Below, one piece after another: positions 1-8,478 of a stretch of 50,060 nt of DNA. Position 1 is the stretch's first letter. The number at the start of each line of letters is the position of its first letter. A model generated the notes under the pieces. That model ran no database searches. It had not been told where the DNA came from and saw only the letters and a list, made by a program, of their open reading frames with translations. Origin of the DNA: UBA11579 sp039714215 (GTDB lineage: Bacteria > Chloroflexota > Anaerolineae > Anaerolineales > UBA11579); NCBI GenBank assembly GCA_039714215.1, contig JBDLJU010000003.1:1-50060 (forward strand), in the 5' to 3' direction. Made by a program: the position numbers and the translations under genes.

Positions 1-1608
1 CTGCCCGGGCTCAAGACCCGAAAGCCGGATCAAATCGTTGGCCAAATCGCTGATCTTCACTGGCTTGCCCATATTCAACAAGAAAACCTCGCCACCAGTA
101 CCCATTGCAAAAGCTTGCAGTACCAGGTGGACTGCTTCAGGGATCGTCATGAAGAAGCGTTCCATATCAGGGTGGGTCACCGTTACCGGACCGCCGCCCG
201 CGATTTGGCGCTTAAACAAGGGCACCACACTCCCGCGACTGCCAAGCACATTGCCAAATCGCACCACGGAGAAATGCCTCCCCTGGTCTTTCCCTGCATT
301 AAGCACAATCATCTCTGCCAATCGTTTGGTGGCACCCATCACACTGGTTGGGCGTACGGCTTTGTCGGATGAGATCATCACCAAACGCTCGGTTCCGCAT
401 TCGCCAGCCACATCGACCAAATTGCGGGTGCCCAATACGTTATTGGTGATCGCTTCTTCGACATTCTTTTCCATCAAAGGGACGTGTTTGTGTGCGGCAG
501 CATGGAAAACCACTTCCGGCTCAAATCGGGTAAAGATATGGGTCAGCCGATTTTTATCACGCACATCCGCAATCACCGGATATAAAGTTAATCCCGGGAA
601 AGTTTGCTCAAGTTCAATCATGATCTCAAAGATGCTATTTTCGCCGTGCCCGACTAAAATTAGCTCCGCGGGCGACCATCTGGCAACCTGCCGGCACAAC
701 TCACTGGCGATTGAACCGCCTGCCCCGGTCACCAGAATCCGTTTGCCTTCAATCAGCTGAGCAATCCGTTCGGGATTAATCGTGGCATGCTCTCGACGCA
801 GCAAGTCTGCAATGTCTACTTCGCGCAGGCGGTTGACGCTGACTGATCCACCAAGCAGCTCATAAATCCCAGGCATGGTACGGAAGGCTATTCTTTTATC
901 CCGGCAAACTTCAGCAACTTTACGTACCACAGCTCCCGGCGCACTTGGGATAGCGATCACCACTTCGCTGATCAGTTTAGATTCGAGTGTAACGGCCAAA
1001 TCATCAAGGGTGCCCACAACCGGGACATCATGGATCAATACATCTTGTTTTTGACGGTCATCATCCAAAAAAGCTACCGGGGTAAGCTTTAGCTGAGGGT
1101 TCTTTTGAAACTCGCGGACCACTAAAGCACCGGCATCCCCCGCCCCTACGACAAGCACCCGTCCCTCGCCTTTGTGCGATTGACGTACCATATCTGCTTC
1201 GGTCAGCAATCGCGGCAAAAACCGGATCCCGCCGACCAGGATCAGCGAAAGCATCCAATCCATAATCGGAACGGAACGGGCAAAATATTCAAACACACCT
1301 AGGTAATTGAGCAGGTACTGGACCCCACCAACCAGCAAGGAGGCGGTTGTAACTGCCCGGGTGATCAGGCTCAACTCGCGCACGCTGGCATATCTCCAAA
1401 AATGCTGGTACAACCCAAACTTCCAGTAAAGTAAAGGTTTGACCACCAAGGCAGTCCCCAACATCACCCACAAGGTAAGAGGATAATCGTACTGCACCTG
1501 GAATAAGGATAACCGTATCAGGAAGCTGAGCACCACCGACAGGATGATGAAGCCAAGATCTAAAGCAAAAATATAGCGATTACGAAGATGGAACCGTTCT
1601 CTGTTCAT
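1..1608 (-). CDS. FlaA1/CapD-type nucleoside-diphosphate-sugar epimerase/dehydratase (C-terminus beyond window)
   Basis: The reading frame is open from the ATG at 1608 to the window edge, 536 codons, so the 3' end is missing. The N-terminal third has several hydrophobic membrane segments (for example FIILSVVLSFLIRLSLF). A CoA-binding-like Rossmann domain with VVGAGDAG follows. The large C-terminal SDR domain carries the NAD(P) loop TGAGGSIASEL, the AAHKHVPLME motif and the VRFGNVLGSRGSVVPLF segment typical of WbpM/CapD/FlaA1 proteins. These make 4,6-dehydrated or epimerised UDP-sugars at the membrane for capsule, O-antigen or exopolysaccharide. It begins 14 nt after the sugar transferase stop. 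A GGGGGAG ribosome-binding site lies inside the end of that gene, so the two are probably translated together. Family is firm; the exact sugar is unknown. Confidence 0.92.
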   Translation of the reverse strand, partial: MNRERFHLRNRYIFALDLGFIILSVVLSFLIRLSLFQVQYDYPLTLWVMLGTALVVKPLLYWKFGLYQHFWRYASVRELSLITRAVTTASLLVGGVQYLLNYLGVFEYFARSVPIMDWMLSLILVGGIRFLPRLLTEADMVRQSHKGEGRVLVVGAGDAGALVVREFQKNPQLKLTPVAFLDDDRQKQDVLIHDVPVVGTLDDLAVTLESKLISEVVIAIPSAPGAVVRKVAEVCRDKRIAFRTMPGIYELLGGSVSVNRLREVDIADLLRREHATINPERIAQLIEGKRILVTGAGGSIASELCRQVARWSPAELILVGHGENSIFEIMIELEQTFPGLTLYPVIADVRDKNRLTHIFTRFEPEVVFHAAAHKHVPLMEKNVEEAITNNVLGTRNLVDVAGECGTERLVMISSDKAVRPTSVMGATKRLAEMIVLNAGKDQGRHFSVVRFGNVLGSRGSVVPLFKRQIAGGGPVTVTHPDMERFFMTIPEAVHLVLQAFAMGTGGEVFLLNMGKPVKISDLANDLIRLSGLEPGQ

Positions 1609-1622
1609 CTGATCAACAACAC

Positions 1623-3047
1623 CTATCTCCCCCGGAACCCAAATACCGCTGCGGCGGTACGCAGCAAGATCAATAAATCCATCCAGAATGTACGGTGCTT
1701 AATATAATAGAGGTCATATTCGAGCTTGACGATCATCTCTTCGATATTGGCTGCGTATTTTATATGCACCTGGGCCCACCCGGTAACCCCCGGTTTGACC
1801 AGCAGTCTTGCCCGGTAAAAAGGAATATGTTGTTGGAAGTGATCCACGTATTCGGGCAGCTCGGGACGGGGGCCGACCAAACTCATATCGCCGCGCAGCA
1901 CGTTGATAAACTGCAGCCATTCATCTAAATGAGTTTTTCGTAAAAATTTTCCCAGGGGCGTCACCCGGTCATCATTCTCGGAGGTTAATGTTGGTCGTTC
2001 ACCCTTTTCGGTGTGCAATTTCATCGAGCGGAATTTCAATATCCGAAACGGCCTTCCACCCTTTCCAGCTCGGGTTTGCTCAAATACGACCGGCCTTCCC
2101 GATTCGATTAATATAGCAAGAGATACCAGGGGACCAATCACGACCAAACTAAGCGCACCAACCAGCCCAGCCAGGATGTCTACGATTCGTTTGGCAATCG
2201 TATAAAATGAGCTTTCCCGGGCCTCATCCACAAAAGACCGCATGATCCAATCAGCCTCAAGGTGCTCCACCGGCACCCGTTCGATTAATTCCTCATAGGC
2301 TACCGGCATGCGGGTTATCAAGATTCCGCGCTGCTGAGCCTCGAGCAGGGTTTCGAATGTTTCAGGGATAATCTTCCCAGAAATTGCGACAATTAATTCA
2401 GTTACATTTTCCTGCACTGCCAGCGAGATTAAATTTTCGCTGGATCCGATCACTTCAAAACCAAAAAACTTCTGACCAATTTTGGATAGCTCATCATCAA
2501 TCAAACCCGCCAGGATGAAGGGCTGTTCAATATTCTCGAGCACTTTAAGCAGCGCCTGACCTGTCTCCCCAGCGCCGACCAGAAAAACGCGATGCATGAA
2601 CCGCGTCGTAGAAAAAATTTGGATGTAGCTGAAACGCCACAGTAAGGTTAACCCTGCAGCCGCTCCTAAAAAGATCGCCACCCCCCTTCTAGGCAGCAGG
2701 GTATCGGAGGTGAAATACACCACCAGGTAGAGTACCCCGCCAACCAGGGCGGAAATCCCAATGGCCTTGAGCGTACGCCTGAAATCTGAGGAAGTCCGGC
2801 GATCATAGGTATCCATTAACAGGATCATCCAGATCACTGGCAGCAAATAAAACCAGGTTTCAAGCCTCTGCTGGGCAAATACAATCACCGGCTGAGTGGA
2901 AAACGTCATCGCACTGGCCCAAAAATAAACGGCGATCACAAAAGCAACCCAGGCAAAGAAAAAATCACCGGCAAACAGCAAAGTACGCTGCTCTCCAGGT
3001 CTTAAGCGCCAATGCGCCTTGGTCGATGTGTGGCCTTCGTTGCTCAT
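1623..3047 (-). CDS. Undecaprenyl-phosphate sugar phosphotransferase (exopolysaccharide initiating transferase)
   Basis: A 474-residue polyprenyl glycosylphosphotransferase of the WcaJ/PssY/WbaP class, which attaches the first sugar-1-phosphate to undecaprenyl phosphate. Four or five hydrophobic segments fill the first ~130 residues. A central Rossmann-like domain contains VFLVGAGETGQALL. One membrane helix then precedes the catalytic bacterial sugar transferase domain, with KFRSM, TPLGKFLRKTHLDEWLQ, DMSLVGPRPE and KPGVTGWAQV. Length and order fit the large form of the family. Its ATG overlaps the stop of the upstream GT2 gene by 4 nt (ATGA), a sign of translational coupling. With its neighbours it forms an exopolysaccharide initiation and assembly operon. 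The sugar donor cannot be told from sequence. Confidence 0.93.
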   Translation of the reverse strand: MSNEGHTSTKAHWRLRPGEQRTLLFAGDFFFAWVAFVIAVYFWASAMTFSTQPVIVFAQQRLETWFYLLPVIWMILLMDTYDRRTSSDFRRTLKAIGISALVGGVLYLVVYFTSDTLLPRRGVAIFLGAAAGLTLLWRFSYIQIFSTTRFMHRVFLVGAGETGQALLKVLENIEQPFILAGLIDDELSKIGQKFFGFEVIGSSENLISLAVQENVTELIVAISGKIIPETFETLLEAQQRGILITRMPVAYEELIERVPVEHLEADWIMRSFVDEARESSFYTIAKRIVDILAGLVGALSLVVIGPLVSLAILIESGRPVVFEQTRAGKGGRPFRILKFRSMKLHTEKGERPTLTSENDDRVTPLGKFLRKTHLDEWLQFINVLRGDMSLVGPRPELPEYVDHFQQHIPFYRARLLVKPGVTGWAQVHIKYAANIEEMIVKLEYDLYYIKHRTFWMDLLILLRTAAAVFGFRGR

Positions 3048-4060
3048 GCAGGTCTCTTAGGTGAAAAAATACTTGTGATCAGGCTCCATATAAATGCACT
3101 GCCCCATGAGAAATGCATCACGGTGATCGCCAGGGGAACACCCAGCAGCAGATATCCTTTTCCTTTTTGGGAAACAACATCCAAACCGCTGAGTACCAGT
3201 GCCAGACCATATAATACCACTGCTGTGATAAAAAGCGTGCCTGCGGCCGGGATCCAAATTGCAGCCAAAGCCAGGAATATCAGCCCCAAAACAAACAGGG
3301 GAGGCAGCGCCTGACGCCAGCGTAAGCTGCCAGGATAGCGTTGCAGCATTTTAACTTTCCAAAAACCATATCTCCAGTATTGTTTTGCCAGCTGTCCGAG
3401 AGTTGGACGGGCAAAATATTTCACCTGTATTGCTGGATTAAGCCATAATTTTCCACCCATCATCCGGATACGAGTGTTAAATTCATAATCTTCATTGGTA
3501 AGCAGAGATTCATCAAAACCGCCCAATTGGTCAAACAAACTGCGCCGAAAAGCTCCGAAGGGCACGGTATCAGCTTCCCCGGCGGTATCTGCATAGCGGT
3601 ATTTGGCATCCCCCACGCCCAGGCGATGAGATGCGGCAGCAGCAATTGATTCTGCCACCCAGCCAGCTCTTCCGGGAGCTATTTGCCACACGCCGCCCAC
3701 ATTGTCTCCCAAATGATGCTCTAAATCCGAGATACTGCGCGCCACATACTCCGGATGCGGTACAGAGTGCGCATCCAACCTCACAATAAACTCCCCACGC
3801 GACGCCCGGATTGCCACATTCAGTCCCGAAGGAATTGTACGCTTGAGGTTGTCTACCACCCGTATTTTGAGTCCGTGGTTTTCCTCTGCAAATCGAGTAA
3901 TCTTATCCCGGGTGTTGTCTTCCGACATCCCATCAGCAATTACCACTTCCATCTGTTCTAGCGGATAGGTTTGATGGAGCAGCGAATTTAAAAGCAATCC
4001 GATGGTCTTTTCTTCGTTATAGCAAGGAATTATTACAGATACTTTTGGTGTTTGTTCCAT
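3044..4060 (-). CDS. Family 2 glycosyltransferase
   Basis: A 338-residue GT2 enzyme with a GT-A fold. VSVIIPCYNEEKTIG at the N-terminus, IADGMSEDNT and VRLDAHSVP (the DxD-like metal and nucleotide site) and NEDYEFNTRIR are visible. Two or three C-terminal hydrophobic segments would anchor it in the membrane. It probably adds a sugar to the lipid-linked intermediate made by the downstream sugar transferase. An upstream in-frame start exists at 4123, but that extension would run through a perfect hairpin (4097-4121) and the promoter (4068-4096), so the ATG at 4060 is preferred. It is the first gene of the operon and overlaps the next by 4 nt. Confidence 0.88.
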   Translation of the reverse strand: MEQTPKVSVIIPCYNEEKTIGLLLNSLLHQTYPLEQMEVVIADGMSEDNTRDKITRFAEENHGLKIRVVDNLKRTIPSGLNVAIRASRGEFIVRLDAHSVPHPEYVARSISDLEHHLGDNVGGVWQIAPGRAGWVAESIAAAASHRLGVGDAKYRYADTAGEADTVPFGAFRRSLFDQLGGFDESLLTNEDYEFNTRIRMMGGKLWLNPAIQVKYFARPTLGQLAKQYWRYGFWKVKMLQRYPGSLRWRQALPPLFVLGLIFLALAAIWIPAAGTLFITAVVLYGLALVLSGLDVVSQKGKGYLLLGVPLAITVMHFSWGSAFIWSLITSIFSPKRPA

Positions 4061-4067
4061 TGGCCTT

Positions 4068-4096
4068 ATTATAAAGCGGGATTGTTGATCTGTAAC
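4068..4096 (-). promoter_or_regulatory. Sigma-70-type promoter of the exopolysaccharide operon
   Basis: On the minus strand GTTACA (4091-4096) is separated by exactly 17 nt from a perfect TATAAT (4068-4073). The start codon of the GT2 gene begins 7 nt after the -10 box, so the transcript would start at or next to the ATG. Confidence 0.6.
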
Positions 4097-4121
4097 GGGT
4101 ATCTCAAAAAATGAGATACCC
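4097..4121 (-). terminator. Perfect hairpin after the histidine kinase gene
   Basis: A 10-bp perfect stem (GGGTATCTCA with TGAGATACCC) closes a 5-nt loop, four nucleotides after the histidine kinase stop. No U-run follows it on the minus strand, so it may act as an mRNA end or processing structure rather than a classic terminator. It separates the two-component operon from the exopolysaccharide promoter. Confidence 0.5.
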
Positions 4122-4125
4122 AAAT

Positions 4126-5544
4126 TTATTTATTGGTTTGGATCACCAGGGTTTCATCGTCTGGTTTGGCAAACGGCAGCCACACGGTAAAGGAACTCCC
4201 CTGACCCATTTGGCTGTGGGCGCTCATCCCACCGCCATGGGCTTCGACAATTTCTTGAGCAATTGCTAAACCCAACCCCGCGCTGTGTTGATCCCCCCCT
4301 TTGCGGGATTTATCCATCTGATAAAAACGTTCAAAAATTCGGCTGAGCTCATCGGGAGGGATTCCGGTGCCGCTGTCTGTAATTGAAATTTCGGCGCGCT
4401 GGTTCACCACGGATGCAGCCAGGGTTACCTGCCCTCCAGGCGGAGTATGCTTGAGCGCGTTGTCCACCAAATTGGTAAACACCTGAACCAGGCGGTCTCC
4501 ATCGCCGATCATCGCCGGCAGGGGGTCAATCTGGCTGTTCAATGCAACCTGGGCTTCCAGAGCCTGAGGAGAAAACTTCTCAATCACCCGCTGCAGCAGA
4601 GGAGAGAGGTCAAGCCGCTCTCGCCGGAAATCAGCGGTACCTGCGTCCAGTTTAGCCAGGTCCAATAAATCAAGTACCATCCTGTGCATCCGCCCGGCTT
4701 CGTCATATATCACCTGGGCAGCCTGCTTTTGATCTCCTGGGGAACTCACCGTGCCATCCAAAATCGCCTGGGCAAAACCCTGAACAGATGTAAGCGGAGT
4801 TTTTAACTCATGAGAAACGTTGGCCACAAAATCTCGCTGTGAGTTTTGGCTGGCAAATACCTGATCAGCCATTTCATTGAACGCTTCCCCCAATGCCCAG
4901 ACTTCACGCGGCCCTTCAGGTGTAATCTTGGTCAGCTCACCCACCGCAATTTTTTGGGAAGCCGCAGATATTTTTTGCAGCGGGGAAGCCACCGAGTGGG
5001 TGATCCACACTGCGAGGAGCATGGATAGCCCCACCCCCACGAAAGCGGACATCATCAGGGCCTGGAGCAGTTCAGCCGTGACCGGTGAGCCGATCACCTC
5101 ACGCAGCGGCTGGCGCTCAATCGCAACGATCAAGGTGTAGCCATTTTGAACTGGCCTTCCGGTATACAACCACTGATTCCCCTCCAGGTCTTTGATTAAA
5201 AATATATCTCGCCGCGGGTCGCTGGGGATTCGTAAAGCGCCTGAAAATTCAGCCTCTGTCTCAATGCCTGAATCGAATTTTATCAATCCCTCCTGGTCAA
5301 TCGCCAAAACCCGCATCCCCACCGCTTCGCTAATTCTTTCAACAGCCTGCTGGGCTGCCTCGGCTTTGATGATCGGGATATTTTGACGTTGGCTTAGCTG
5401 AGCAACGACGGCCTGCAGCTGTAAGCGCGACACCAGGTTCCCGCGTGCTACAAAAACCAGCATCGTTACCCCTATGATCAGCGCCATTAAAAGGATCACA
5501 AACCCAAAACTTAACCACAGTCTAGAACGGAGCGACAGGTTCAT
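4126..5544 (-). CDS. Sensor histidine kinase with HAMP domain
   Basis: A 472-residue membrane sensor kinase. A transmembrane helix at about residues 10-33, an extracytoplasmic sensor region to about 155, and a second helix at about 160-182 are followed by a HAMP domain. The HisKA dimerisation domain has the phosphoacceptor His245 in NVSHELKTPLTS. The ATPase domain shows the N box (TNLVDNALKHTP), the G1 box (DSGTGIPPDE) and the G2 box (GLGLAI). It should phosphorylate the response regulator whose stop codon overlaps its start by 4 nt (ATGA). The stimulus is unknown; the position next to an exopolysaccharide operon is suggestive only. Confidence 0.93.
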   Translation of the reverse strand: MNLSLRSRLWLSFGFVILLMALIIGVTMLVFVARGNLVSRLQLQAVVAQLSQRQNIPIIKAEAAQQAVERISEAVGMRVLAIDQEGLIKFDSGIETEAEFSGALRIPSDPRRDIFLIKDLEGNQWLYTGRPVQNGYTLIVAIERQPLREVIGSPVTAELLQALMMSAFVGVGLSMLLAVWITHSVASPLQKISAASQKIAVGELTKITPEGPREVWALGEAFNEMADQVFASQNSQRDFVANVSHELKTPLTSVQGFAQAILDGTVSSPGDQKQAAQVIYDEAGRMHRMVLDLLDLAKLDAGTADFRRERLDLSPLLQRVIEKFSPQALEAQVALNSQIDPLPAMIGDGDRLVQVFTNLVDNALKHTPPGGQVTLAASVVNQRAEISITDSGTGIPPDELSRIFERFYQMDKSRKGGDQHSAGLGLAIAQEIVEAHGGGMSAHSQMGQGSSFTVWLPFAKPDDETLVIQTNK

Positions 5545-6227
5545 CCGATCACCAATTTATATCCCACCCCGGTGACAGTTTCAATTTGAACCGTGCTCTC
5601 AATCAGTTTCTTGCGGAGATGGGCGACATGCACATCCACGGTGCGAGTCTGCCCAAAATACTCGTACCCCCAGGCAAGATCAAGCAGCTTTTCCCTGGTC
5701 AGCACCAGCCCCTTGTGCTCGGCAAATACCAGCAACAGATCGAATTCCTGTGTGCGGAGTTCAACCACGGCCCCATTAACCCGCACTTCCCGCCGCGCGG
5801 GATCAATCGCCAAATCCGCCAGATGGACCGCATCCTGCTCAACCGCTTGAGCCGGTCTGTTCATCCGCCGCAGCATCGCTTTAACGCGGGCAACCAGCTC
5901 CCGGGGGTTGAAGGGTTTGGTCATGTAATCATCTGCGCCCAGCTCCAAACCGACAATCTTATCAATATCTTCGTCTCTGGCAGTCAGCATGATGATCAGC
6001 ACAGTATCCCCCGCGGCCCTCAGCTGGCGGCAAACCTCAAAGCCATCCAGCCCCGGCAGCATCACATCCAGCACAATCAGGGCTGGGTTAAAATCCCGCG
6101 CGGCAGCCAAAGCCTGCGTGCCATCCCCAACCGATTCAACCCGGAAGCCCTCCTTTTCCAGATACATCTGCGCCAGCTGGACAATACTGGGCTCATCATC
6201 CACTAAGAGGACCAATTCACCCGTCAT
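5541..6227 (-). CDS. OmpR/PhoB-family response regulator
   Basis: A 228-residue regulator. The receiver domain has acidic residues near 10-12, the phosphoacceptor Asp54 in IVLDVMLPG and the conserved lysine in MTKPF. The C-terminal winged helix ends with the TVDVHVAHLRKKL recognition region typical of OmpR/PhoB proteins. It starts 8 nt after the ridA stop and overlaps the kinase gene by 4 nt, so the three genes are one transcript. It would bind tandem repeats at target promoters after phosphorylation by the adjacent kinase. Confidence 0.95.
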   Translation of the reverse strand: MTGELVLLVDDEPSIVQLAQMYLEKEGFRVESVGDGTQALAAARDFNPALIVLDVMLPGLDGFEVCRQLRAAGDTVLIIMLTARDEDIDKIVGLELGADDYMTKPFNPRELVARVKAMLRRMNRPAQAVEQDAVHLADLAIDPARREVRVNGAVVELRTQEFDLLLVFAEHKGLVLTREKLLDLAWGYEYFGQTRTVDVHVAHLRKKLIESTVQIETVTGVGYKLVIG

Positions 6228-6235
6228 GTTAACCT

Positions 6236-6634
6236 CTATTCAGGTTTCGCTACCGCGATCGCTTCAATCTCGACCAGCGCGCCGAGAGGTAAACCTGCCA
6301 CCTGTACCGCGGATCGCGCCGGCGGATCGCCGGTGAAGAAAGTGGCATAGATTTCATTGACTGCGCCGTAATCATTCATATCATTCAGGAACACGGTGAC
6401 CTTGAGCACATGATCCAGGTCAGAGCCAGCCGCCTCTAGCACCGCACTCAGGTTCTTTAGCACTTGCAGCGCCTGATCTGCCACCCCGCCCGCAACGAAC
6501 TTGCCGGTAGCAGGGTCAATGCCGAGCTGCCCGGAAGTAAAAACCAACTCGCCGTAGCGGATTCCGGGGGAGTAAGGTGCAACCGGCTTGGCGCCGCCTG
6601 CAGGGATAATCACATCTTTTTTATGGGAAGCCAT
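6236..6634 (-). CDS. ridA: RidA-family 2-iminobutanoate/2-iminopropanoate deaminase
   Basis: A 132-residue YjgF/YER057c/UK114 family protein. These cytosolic trimers hydrolyse reactive enamine and imine intermediates released by PLP enzymes. The sequence has PVAPYSPGIRYGELVFTSGQ at the N-terminus, the LKNLSAVLEAAGSDLDHVLK core and the near C-terminal PPARSAVQVAGLPLGALVEIE, including the Arg that binds the substrate carboxylate. Length is normal. An AGGAG site precedes the ATG, and a strong promoter lies 30 nt further up. It heads an operon with a two-component system, an unusual pairing whose meaning is unclear. Confidence 0.93.
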   Translation of the reverse strand: MASHKKDVIIPAGGAKPVAPYSPGIRYGELVFTSGQLGIDPATGKFVAGGVADQALQVLKNLSAVLEAAGSDLDHVLKVTVFLNDMNDYGAVNEIYATFFTGDPPARSAVQVAGLPLGALVEIEAIAVAKPE

Positions 6635-6663
6635 ATTTTTTCTCCTGTTTTTGATTTCTTTTC

Positions 6664-6692
6664 ATTGTAAGCGACAACAAGTCCACGGTCAA
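6664..6692 (-). promoter_or_regulatory. Promoter of ridA-response regulator-kinase operon
   Basis: TTGACC (6687-6692) and TACAAT (6664-6669) are separated by 17 nt on the minus strand. The 5' leader to the ridA ATG would be about 25 nt and includes an AGGAG ribosome-binding site. Confidence 0.75.
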
Positions 6693-6739
6693 ACCTGGGC
6701 ATTTCAAGAGCAGATCCTCGAACGCAGCCGGTGAATGGT

Positions 6740-7486
6740 TTAGTCAAGCTCTCGCAGCGAAAAGGTCGCCGCAGCTACCACCAGCAGTCCATATCCGAAG
6801 AGGGCGATCAGCAGCATCCAATCATCAGACAGCGAGCCGCCTTCAATTAATACCTGTAAGACCTCATTCGCATAATACAACGGCGTGATGTAGCTCAGCA
6901 CTTGTGCCCATTCGGGTAACTTTTCAACCGGCAGAATAATCCCTGAAAGGATTACCGAAAGGATCACCAGCGGGACAAAGGGAAACACCTGGCCTTCGTT
7001 GCGGGCGAAATTAGACACCAGCATCCCGATCGCCATACTGATCACCGCCAGCAGCCACATCACCACAAACATTGAAACCAAATGGCTCAAGGTGTAGCCC
7101 AACTCAAAGATAATATTCAGTTCTACCAAAACTAATAAACTTTGGACTGTCGCCAACACCGTATAAGCCAGCAAATAGCCGCAGATGATCTCAATCTGGT
7201 TGTAACCGCTGACAAACATCCTGGTCAGCGTACCCGCGGTACGCTCCCGCACCAAGACGATCGCCGTTAAAATAAAGGTAATGAAATGCACAATAAAGGC
7301 GGCATAAGGGATCACGTACACGCTGATATTAAAGAAGGGGGAAGCCATCACATCGAAAATAATTTTAATGAAGTAGATGATCACCAAAGGAAAGATTAGC
7401 GAAATCGCAACAAAGCGGTGATCTCGCCGCAGTTGGGTGAGCACCCGCCCGGTTACCGAGCCAATCCGCTTAATTACAGCGTTCAT
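6740..7486 (-). CDS. ABC-2 type transporter permease
   Basis: A 248-residue membrane protein with six predicted hydrophobic segments. The ABC-2 family signature region VLVRERTAGTLTRMFVSG is followed by helices, and LSGIILPVEKLPEWAQ with YITPLYYANEVL lies near the C-terminal end, as in DrrB/NodJ-like permeases. Its start lies inside the ATPase gene (17-nt overlap), so the two are translationally coupled and form one exporter. The substrate is not predictable from sequence. Confidence 0.88.
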   Translation of the reverse strand: MNAVIKRIGSVTGRVLTQLRRDHRFVAISLIFPLVIIYFIKIIFDVMASPFFNISVYVIPYAAFIVHFITFILTAIVLVRERTAGTLTRMFVSGYNQIEIICGYLLAYTVLATVQSLLVLVELNIIFELGYTLSHLVSMFVVMWLLAVISMAIGMLVSNFARNEGQVFPFVPLVILSVILSGIILPVEKLPEWAQVLSYITPLYYANEVLQVLIEGGSLSDDWMLLIALFGYGLLVVAAATFSLRELD

Positions 7487-8363
7487 CTGCCGCCTCCCGG
7501 GTATGGTTCATTTCATGCTGCTGGATCATTCCTAACACCACACTTTCAAGAGTGTCCTCCTCAACCGCAATTTGGCTCACGGCTGGATCAAGCCCATACT
7601 GCTGGAGCACAGATGGCAGTTCTTCTCGGGTATTCGCCACCTGATAGGCCTCTCGCACTGCCCCCTTCTGCACGATGATCTTCGTCTGGCTGCCCAACAA
7701 CAGGTTCCTGGGGGAATCTGCGGCTAAAAATGCCCCCTGGTAGAGTACGCCTAATTGGTCGCAGTTCATCGCCTCATCCATCTGGTGGGTGCTGAGGATG
7801 ATCGTGACCCCATCAGCAGTCAGCTGATGGAAATGTGCCCAAAAAGCCTCGCGCAGTTTTGGGTCAATCCCGGAAGTCGGTTCGTCGAGGAATAACAGCT
7901 GCGGCTGGTGGACCAGGGCACAAGCAAGAGAAACGCGCTGCTTCATCCCCCCAGAAAATTTATAGACCTGATCCGTCGCCCGCTCGCTGAGGCCGACAAA
8001 TTCGATCACCTCGCGCACCCGATCTGCAAGGTTCGCAATCGGGTGCGCCTGCCCGAAGAAGCGGATGTTTTCATAGGCGGTGAGGTCCTCGTACAAAGTC
8101 GGGGTTTGCGGCATATATCCGATCAAACGTCGCAAAGCGCTCTTCTGTCGGATTGGATCAAGCCCCAACACTGAAATGCTCCCAGAGGTCGCTTTTGTCG
8201 AGCCGATCAGCAGGCGGATTAAGGTGGTTTTGCCTGCCCCGTTGGGGCCGAGCAAGCCAAAAATCTGTCCGCAGTCGATTTGCTGGCTGATCCCCGCGAC
8301 TGCCTGCACCTGACCATAGGCTTTATGCAGATCGCTGATCACAATTGTGGTTGGATCACTCAT
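7470..8363 (-). CDS. ABC transporter ATP-binding protein (DrrA/CcmA-like)
   Basis: A 297-residue ATPase. Walker A is GPNGAGKTTL, the Q loop is GYMPQTPTLY, the signature is KFSGGMKQRVSLACAL, Walker B is LLFLDEPTSGIDP, and the H loop is ILSTHQMDEA. The C-terminal extension of about 80 residues is typical of ABC-2 drug, lipid or polysaccharide export ATPases. It pairs with the overlapping permease immediately downstream. A likely promoter region lies in 8364-8478, but no consensus pair is clear there. Confidence 0.93.
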   Translation of the reverse strand: MSDPTTIVISDLHKAYGQVQAVAGISQQIDCGQIFGLLGPNGAGKTTLIRLLIGSTKATSGSISVLGLDPIRQKSALRRLIGYMPQTPTLYEDLTAYENIRFFGQAHPIANLADRVREVIEFVGLSERATDQVYKFSGGMKQRVSLACALVHQPQLLFLDEPTSGIDPKLREAFWAHFHQLTADGVTIILSTHQMDEAMNCDQLGVLYQGAFLAADSPRNLLLGSQTKIIVQKGAVREAYQVANTREELPSVLQQYGLDPAVSQIAVEEDTLESVVLGMIQQHEMNHTREAADERCN

Positions 8364-8478
8364 CTATGCTCCTCCATCTTCCGGAAACACCTGCTTTTCA
8401 ATACAGATTGCATCCTGTGCCTACAACACATGATAAATATCTTGCTATATAGAATACTTCTTCATAATATATTGCATT

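Noticed and set aside
343..352. Second attC core (GTTGGGC) near 347-353, and GCCCAAC near 13120
   Set aside because: Both are inside conserved coding sequence and have no paired partner at attC distance.
38..760. 240-codon plus-strand frame at the left edge
   Set aside because: Antisense to the FlaA1/CapD gene, whose motifs are unambiguous.
5586..6206. 206-codon plus-strand frame opposite the response regulator
   Set aside because: Antisense shadow of a well-conserved receiver and winged-helix gene.
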